Below, piece by piece: positions 59,340 to 64,000 of a stretch of 64,000 nucleotides of DNA (position 1 is its first letter; each line of letters begins with the position of its first letter). The notes under the pieces were generated by a model, which searched no databases, was not told the origin of the DNA, and saw nothing but the letters and a program-made list of their open reading frames with translations. The stretch covers positions 5,955,001 through 6,019,000 of the forward strand of contig NZ_CP117709.1 of the NCBI RefSeq assembly GCF_028622875.1, read 5' to 3'. Origin of the DNA: Streptomyces sp. MMBL 11-1 (GTDB taxonomy: Bacteria; Actinomycetota; Actinomycetes; Streptomycetales; Streptomycetaceae). The translations under genes and the position numbers were made by a program.

Positions 59340-59552
59340 ATGGCAAAGGCGCTTCTCGGTTACGTCGGCGGTTCCGACCCGCGACTTCTCGCCGAGATGC
59401 GACGGCTCCAGCAGCGCGTCCAGGACCTGGAATCCGAGCTCAACCGGATCCAGGACGAGAACGACGCGCTCAACGCCGCCGCTCAGCACCAGGAGTCGCT
59501 GCTCGACAGCATCGACATCGACGTACCCCAGGGCGAGCCTGCGCTGACCTGA
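59340..59552 (+). CDS. small coiled-coil protein of unknown function (70 aa)
   Basis: MAKALLGYVGGSDPRLLAEMRRLQ is followed by one uninterrupted heptad stretch (QQRVQDLESELNRIQDENDALNAAA, about residues 24-48), ending in DIDVPQGEPALT. It looks like a short two-stranded coiled coil. GGAGG lies ten bases before ATG 59340. A TTGACC at 59165-59170 could belong to its promoter. From memory, a small coiled-coil gene upstream of smc is conserved in streptomycetes. Role unknown. Confidence 0.75.
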   Translation: MAKALLGYVGGSDPRLLAEMRRLQQRVQDLESELNRIQDENDALNAAAQHQESLLDSIDIDVPQGEPALT

Positions 59553-59747
59553 CCACCAGGGCCCCCTCGGGCCGGTCGGGCCGGGCACGCTCAGTAGCCT
59601 CGGAACATCTCTGATTCGTCCTGCGTCACGGATCGCCGTCCCCGAACACCGGGGTCCCCGCATCGGTGGGGATGTCGTTGTCCGGTCGTTCTGCGATGCT
59701 CGGCGCCGGGCCGCAGCTGGATGCACAGAAGCACCGGCAAGATTCAC

Positions 59748-59772
59748 AGGGACGCTTCGGCGTCCCTTTTTC
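59748..59772 (+). terminator. textbook intrinsic terminator in the smc leader
   Basis: AGGGACGC / GCGTCCCT closes a TTCG tetraloop and is followed by TTTTTC. It lies 196 bases after the coiled-coil gene and 103 bases before smc. The gap 59553-59747 has no open gene. It is either the end of the preceding transcript, the end of a small RNA, or an attenuator in front of smc. Confidence 0.85.
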
Positions 59773-59874
59773 TTTGCCCGGCCCCCACCCCGGACGTACC
59801 GGCCTGCGCTTACCGTCTGATGTGCCCTGCACCTTCATCAGCGAAACCGAGAGCGAAAGGTAGAGTCCGGCGGC

Positions 59875-62800
59875 GTGCACCTCAAGGCCCTGACCCTGCG
59901 TGGTTTCAAATCGTTCGCGTCCGCCACCACCCTGCGGTTCGAACCGGGGATCACCTGCGTCGTCGGTCCCAATGGGTCCGGCAAATCCAATGTGGTGGAC
60001 GCGCTCTCCTGGGTCATGGGGGAACAGGGCGCCAAATCCCTGCGCGGCGGCAAGATGGAAGACGTGATCTTCGCCGGGACGACCGGGCGGCCCCCGCTCG
60101 GACGCGCCGAAGTGTCGCTGACCATCGACAATTCCGATGGCGCATTGCCCATCGAGTACGCCGAAGTGACGATCACTCGGATCATGTTCCGCAATGGCGG
60201 CAGCGAATACCAGATCAACGGCGACACCTGCCGGCTGCTCGACATCCAGGAACTCCTCTCCGACTCCGGCATCGGCCGCGAGATGCACGTCATCGTCGGG
60301 CAGGGCCAGTTGGACTCCGTGCTGCACGCCGACCCGATGGGCCGCCGGGCCTTCATCGAGGAGGCCGCGGGCGTACTCAAGCACCGCAAGCGGAAAGAGA
60401 AGGCGCTGCGGAAACTGGACGCGATGGGCGCCAACCTGGCCCGGGTCCAGGACCTCACCGACGAACTGCGCCGCCAGCTCAAGCCGCTCGGCCGACAGGC
60501 CGCCGTCGCCCGCCGGGCCGCCGTCATCCAGGCCGACCTGCGCGACGCCCGGCTCAGGCTCCTCGCGGACGACCTGGTGACCCTGCGGGACGCGCTGCGC
60601 GACGAGATCGCCGACGAGGCGGAGCTGAAGAAGCGCAAGGACGCGGCCGAGGCCGAGCTGAGCGCGGCGCTCGCCCGCGAGGCCGAGCTGGAGGGCGAGG
60701 TGCGCCGGCTGGCGCCCAGGCTCCAGCGCGCCCAGCAGACCTGGTACGAGCTGTCGCAGCTGGCCGAGCGGGTCCGCGGCACGATCTCGCTGGCCGACGC
60801 CCGGGTGCGCAGCGCCTCCGACGCGCCCGACGAGGAGCGCCGGGGCCGTGACCCCGAGGACCTGGAGCGGGAGGCCGCCCGCATCCGCGAGCAGGAGGCG
60901 GAGCTGACGGCGGCCCTGGAGGCGGCCGAACACGCGCTGGAGGACACCGTCGCCCACCGCGCCGAACTGGAACGCGAGCTGGCCGCCGAGGAACGCCGGC
61001 TCAAGGACGCGGCGCGCGCCATCGCGGACCGGCGCGAAGGGCTCGCCCGGCTGAACGGTCAGGTGAACGCGGCCCGCGGCCGGGCCGGTTCGGCGCAGGC
61101 CGAGATCGACCGGCTGGCCGCCGCGCGCGACGAGGCGCGGGAGCGCGCGGTGAGCGCCCAGGAGGAGTACGAGCAGCTCAAGGCCGAGGTCGAGGGAGTG
61201 GACGGCGCCGGCGAGGAGCTGGCCGCCCGCCACGAGGAGGCCGAGCAGGCGCTCGCCGAGGCCCGGGCCGCCCACAGCGCGGCGCGCGACGAGGCGACCG
61301 CCGCCGAGCGCAGGCGGGCGGCGGTCGCGGCCCGGCACGAGGCGCTGTCCCTGGGGCTGCGCCGCAAGGACGGGACGGGCGCGCTGCTCGGGGCCCGGGA
61401 CCGGCTGGCCGGGCTCCTCGGCCCGGCCGCCGAACTGCTGACCGTCGAGCCCGGGTACGAGATCGCGGTGGCCGCCGCCCTCGGCACGGCGGCGGACGCC
61501 GTGGCCGTCACGGACCCGGCCACGGCCGCCGACGCGATCCGCCTGCTGCGCGAGCGGGACGCGGGGCGCGCGGCGATGCTGCTGGGCGCGGCCACCGAGG
61601 CCACCGCGCCCACCGCGACCGGCGGGCCCCACCACGTACCGGAACAGTCCGGTGAACAGGAACGTGGGCGGGAGGAAGCCCCCGTAAGGGAGGAGCCCGC
61701 CGTACGCGCGGAGGCTCCCGTACGCGCGGAGGCTCCCGTACACGAGGAGCCCGTACGCGAGGAGGCCCCGCGCCCCGCGGCTGCCGTGCTGCCCGGACAG
61801 GGCGGAGCGCCCGGAGGCACGGAGTCCGCATCCGCCGCGCAGTACGTCGGAGCGGACGCCGTGGCGCTCCCGGCGCGTCGTGCCGGGACGACCACCGCCC
61901 CCGCCGTGGCCGACCTGGTGCGCGGGCCCGCCGCGCTGCTCGGGGCCGTACGCCGGCTCGTACAGGACATGGTGGTCGTCGGGACGCTGGAGGACGCCGA
62001 GGAACTGGTGGCCGCGCGCCCCGGGATCACCGCGGTGACCGGTGAAGGGGACGTGCTCTCCGCCCACTTCGCCCACGGCGGGTCCGCCGGGGCGCCCAGC
62101 CTCCTGGAGGTGCGGGCCTCCGTCGACGAGGCCGCCGCCGAACTGGCCGGTCTCGCCGTGCGGTGCGAGGAGCTCGCCGAGGCCCAGCGCCTGGCGGGGG
62201 AGCGCCGCACGGAGCAGGCCGCGCTCGTCGAGGAGCTGGGGGAGCGTCGTCGGCGGGCCGAGCGGGAGAAGTCCGGCTTCGCCCAGCAGCTCGGGCGGCT
62301 CGCCGGGCAGGCCCGGGGCGCGGCCGGCGAGGCCGAGCGCATGACCGCGTCCGTCGCCCGCGCCCAGGAGGCCCTGGAGCGGGCGACGGAGGAGGCCGAG
62401 GAGCTGGCCGAACGGCTGCTGGTCGCCGAGGAGGCCCCGGCGGAGGAGGAGCCCGACACGTCCCGGCGGGACCGGCTCGCCGCCGACGGGGCCAACGCCC
62501 GCCAGACCGAGATGGAGGCCCGGCTCCAGGCCCGTACGCACGAGGAGCGGGTCAAGGCGCTGGCCGGCCGCGCCGACGCGCTGGACCGGGCCGCCCGCGC
62601 CGAACGGGAGGCGCGCACCCGTGCCGAACAGCGCCGGGCCCGGCTGCGGTACGAGGCCGAGGTCGCCTCCGCCGTGGCCTCCGGGGCTCGTCAGCTGCTG
62701 GCGCACGTCGAGGTCTCCCTCGCGAGGGCCGACCAGGAGCGGACGTCGGCCGAGGCGGCGAAGGGCGAGCGGGAGCGTGAGCTGGCCGTCGAACGCGACC

Positions 62801-63696
62801 GGGGCCGGGGGCTGAAGGGCGAGCTGGACAAGCTCACCGACTCGGTCCACCGGGGCGAGGTGCTGGGCGCGGAGAAGCGGCTGCGGATCGAACAGCTGGA
62901 GACGAAGGCCCTGGAGGAGCTGGGAGTGGAGCCCGCGGGACTGGTCTCCGAGTACGGGCCGGACCAGCTCGTGCCCCCGTCGCCCGCCGCCGAGGGCGAG
63001 GAACTGCCGGAGGACCCGGAGCATCCCCGTAACCGGCCGAAGAGGTATCTGCGGGCCGAGCAGGAGAAGCGGCTGCGGTCGGCCGAACGGGCGTACCAAC
63101 AACTCGGAAAGGTGAATCCGCTCGCTCTGGAGGAGTTCTCGGCACTGGAGGAACGGCACAAGTTCCTGTCCGAGCAGCTTGAAGACCTGAAGAAGACCCG
63201 AGCCGATCTGCTCCAGGTGATCAAGGAGGTCGACGAGCGGGTCGAGCAGGTCTTCACGGAGGCCTACCGGGACACCGCCCGCGAGTTCGAGGGGGTCTTC
63301 TCGCGGCTCTTCCCCGGCGGCGAGGGGCGGCTCGTCCTGACCGACCCGGACAACATGCTCGCCACCGGGGTGGACGTCGAGGCGCGTCCGCCGGGCAAGA
63401 AGGTGAAGCGGCTCTCCCTGTTGTCGGGCGGCGAGCGGTCCCTGACGGCGGTGGCGCTGCTGGTCGCGATCTTCAAGGCCCGGCCCAGCCCGTTCTATGT
63501 GATGGACGAGGTCGAGGCCGCGCTCGACGACACCAACCTGCAGCGGCTGATCCGGATCATGGCGGAGCTCCAGGAGAGCTCCCAGCTGATCGTGATCACC
63601 CACCAGAAGCGGACGATGGAGGTCGCCGACGCGCTGTACGGCGTGTCCATGCAGGGCGACGGGGTCTCGAAGGTCATCAGCCAGCGGCTGCGCTGA
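59875..63696 (+). CDS. smc: chromosome segregation ATPase SMC, with unusual hinge insert
   Basis: 1273 residues. N-terminal Walker A GPNGSGKSN (residues 31-39), two long coiled-coil arms (about 165-510 and 680-1020) around a hinge, C-motif LSGGERSL (about 1184) and Walker B FYVMDEVEAALDD (about 1208). It compacts chromosomes with ScpA/B, which are not in the window. Unlike the usual compact hinge, about 80 residues (about 572-654) of low complexity are inserted, with repeats of EAPVR, VRAEAP and EEPV type. At the DNA level two exact 18-bp copies at 61702-61737 encode VRAEAP. GTG 59875 follows GAAAGGTAGAG at long spacing. Confidence 0.95.
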   Translation: MHLKALTLRGFKSFASATTLRFEPGITCVVGPNGSGKSNVVDALSWVMGEQGAKSLRGGKMEDVIFAGTTGRPPLGRAEVSLTIDNSDGALPIEYAEVTITRIMFRNGGSEYQINGDTCRLLDIQELLSDSGIGREMHVIVGQGQLDSVLHADPMGRRAFIEEAAGVLKHRKRKEKALRKLDAMGANLARVQDLTDELRRQLKPLGRQAAVARRAAVIQADLRDARLRLLADDLVTLRDALRDEIADEAELKKRKDAAEAELSAALAREAELEGEVRRLAPRLQRAQQTWYELSQLAERVRGTISLADARVRSASDAPDEERRGRDPEDLEREAARIREQEAELTAALEAAEHALEDTVAHRAELERELAAEERRLKDAARAIADRREGLARLNGQVNAARGRAGSAQAEIDRLAAARDEARERAVSAQEEYEQLKAEVEGVDGAGEELAARHEEAEQALAEARAAHSAARDEATAAERRRAAVAARHEALSLGLRRKDGTGALLGARDRLAGLLGPAAELLTVEPGYEIAVAAALGTAADAVAVTDPATAADAIRLLRERDAGRAAMLLGAATEATAPTATGGPHHVPEQSGEQERGREEAPVREEPAVRAEAPVRAEAPVHEEPVREEAPRPAAAVLPGQGGAPGGTESASAAQYVGADAVALPARRAGTTTAPAVADLVRGPAALLGAVRRLVQDMVVVGTLEDAEELVAARPGITAVTGEGDVLSAHFAHGGSAGAPSLLEVRASVDEAAAELAGLAVRCEELAEAQRLAGERRTEQAALVEELGERRRRAEREKSGFAQQLGRLAGQARGAAGEAERMTASVARAQEALERATEEAEELAERLLVAEEAPAEEEPDTSRRDRLAADGANARQTEMEARLQARTHEERVKALAGRADALDRAARAEREARTRAEQRRARLRYEAEVASAVASGARQLLAHVEVSLARADQERTSAEAAKGERERELAVERDRGRGLKGELDKLTDSVHRGEVLGAEKRLRIEQLETKALEELGVEPAGLVSEYGPDQLVPPSPAAEGEELPEDPEHPRNRPKRYLRAEQEKRLRSAERAYQQLGKVNPLALEEFSALEERHKFLSEQLEDLKKTRADLLQVIKEVDERVEQVFTEAYRDTAREFEGVFSRLFPGGEGRLVLTDPDNMLATGVDVEARPPGKKVKRLSLLSGGERSLTAVALLVAIFKARPSPFYVMDEVEAALDDTNLQRLIRIMAELQESSQLIVITHQKRTMEVADALYGVSMQGDGVSKVISQRLR

Positions 63697-63779
63697 CTTT
63701 TTACCGAATCATCAGAAGTTCAACGCACGTTTGGCGCACTCCTGGGTACACGCGGATCGAGATCGGATCGACCCGCTGT

Positions 63780-63807
63780 TTGACTTCGTTTCTTGAACAC
63801 ATACCCT
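63780..63807 (+). promoter_or_regulatory. possible promoter of the sugar permease gene
   Basis: TTGACT (63780-63785), a 16-bp spacer and TACCCT (63802-63807) resemble a housekeeping promoter. It lies about 105 bases upstream of the permease start. The smc-permease gap (63697-63912) otherwise shows no gene. Confidence 0.5.
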
Positions 63808-63912
63808 CTCCCAAGTTGATTTTGTCTTCAAGTGGTGGCGGACCGGATGTTGTGCCCCACTGGGAAGGCTCACCCCCCACGTCTGACTTGCGGCCAGGCA
63901 TCAGGAGTTCAC

Positions 63913-64000
63913 GTGACCAGCACTGCGAACGGACCCGAGTCCGGGGCCCGGGCGGCCCATCCGGACCACCTCGGCCATGTCATCTTCATCACCGCGGCCG
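63913..64000 (+). CDS. glcP: MFS sugar (glucose) permease, 5' end only
   Basis: Only the first 29 codons are in the window: MTSTANGPESGARAAHPDHL, then GHVIFITAA, the start of the first membrane helix. From memory this N-terminus matches the GlcP glucose permeases that follow smc in S. coelicolor. GTG 63913 has AGGAG seven bases upstream. The family imports glucose by proton symport. The body of the gene lies beyond the window. Confidence 0.65.
   Translation, partial: MTSTANGPESGARAAHPDHLGHVIFITAA

Noticed and set aside
59626..63603. Long open frame antisense to smc (1325 codons)
   Set aside because: A shadow frame from high third-position GC in smc; it has no family motifs or ribosome site.
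1..64000. Prophage, insertion sequence, integrative element or large biosynthetic cluster
   Set aside because: No transposase, integrase, terminase, PKS/NRPS or RiPP maturation gene is seen in any frame; the tRNA cluster shows no attached element.

Overview
The window is high-GC DNA with GTG, TTG and ATG starts, codons strongly ending in G or C, and two tandem conservons (cvn operons). Together with ndgR-leuCD, a lysine-tailed HU protein and an accB-accE pair, this points to a Streptomyces chromosome. From memory, the gene order from accB to smc matches the core region of S. coelicolor around SCO5535-SCO5578. The first ~18.7 kb is more variable accessory or stress/nutrition DNA. I see no prophage, transposon, CRISPR array or large biosynthetic cluster.

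Layout. 1-5.7 kb: a truncated flavoprotein disulfide reductase, small membrane proteins, a catalase, a NUDIX hydrolase and a GNAT acetyltransferase. 5.9-10.8 kb: an iron-siderophore ABC importer (two FecCD permeases, ATPase, lipoprotein receptor) with a divergent PPOX-type flavoprotein; both promoters carry iron-box-like operators. 10.9-13.1 kb: YceI and two secreted cell-wall-type proteins. 13.2-18.7 kb: a GH64 beta-1,3-glucanase and a GH101-like glycosidase diverge from a region with a perfect LacI/CebR-type palindrome.

19.0-31.5 kb: accB-accE (acyl-CoA carboxylase), then two leftward conservons, each cvnA-cvnB-cvnC-cvnD (sensor kinase-like, roadblock, DUF742, Ras-like GTPase). The two cvnD genes are almost identical at the DNA level whereas the cvnA genes are not. 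32.1-36.1 kb: a 60-residue protein with a duplicated ANPRRT motif, an FAH-family hydrolase, gltX, a HAD hydrolase, and five tRNA genes (Gln, Glu, Glu, Gln, Glu), both species being substrates of the GltX enzyme encoded just upstream.

36.3-47.7 kb: ndgR divergent from leuCD, hupS, cofC-like, plsC-gpsA, ddlA, a DUF3515 lipoprotein, an Lrp ligand-domain protein, thiL, thiD and rpmB. 47.9-64 kb: a DAK-type kinase, recG, rsmD, coaD, a DivIVA-like coiled-coil protein, yceD-rpmF-rnc-mutM, a CAP-domain secreted protein, acyP, a small coiled-coil protein, smc, and the start of a sugar permease (glcP-like) cut by the window end.

The items I consider most worth a second look are the NPRRT-repeat mini-protein next to conservon 1, the gene-conversion signature in cvnD, the low-complexity insert in the SMC hinge, a textbook intrinsic terminator in the smc leader, the probably leaderless iron-box promoter, and genes whose best starts are non-canonical (cofC-like, yceD).
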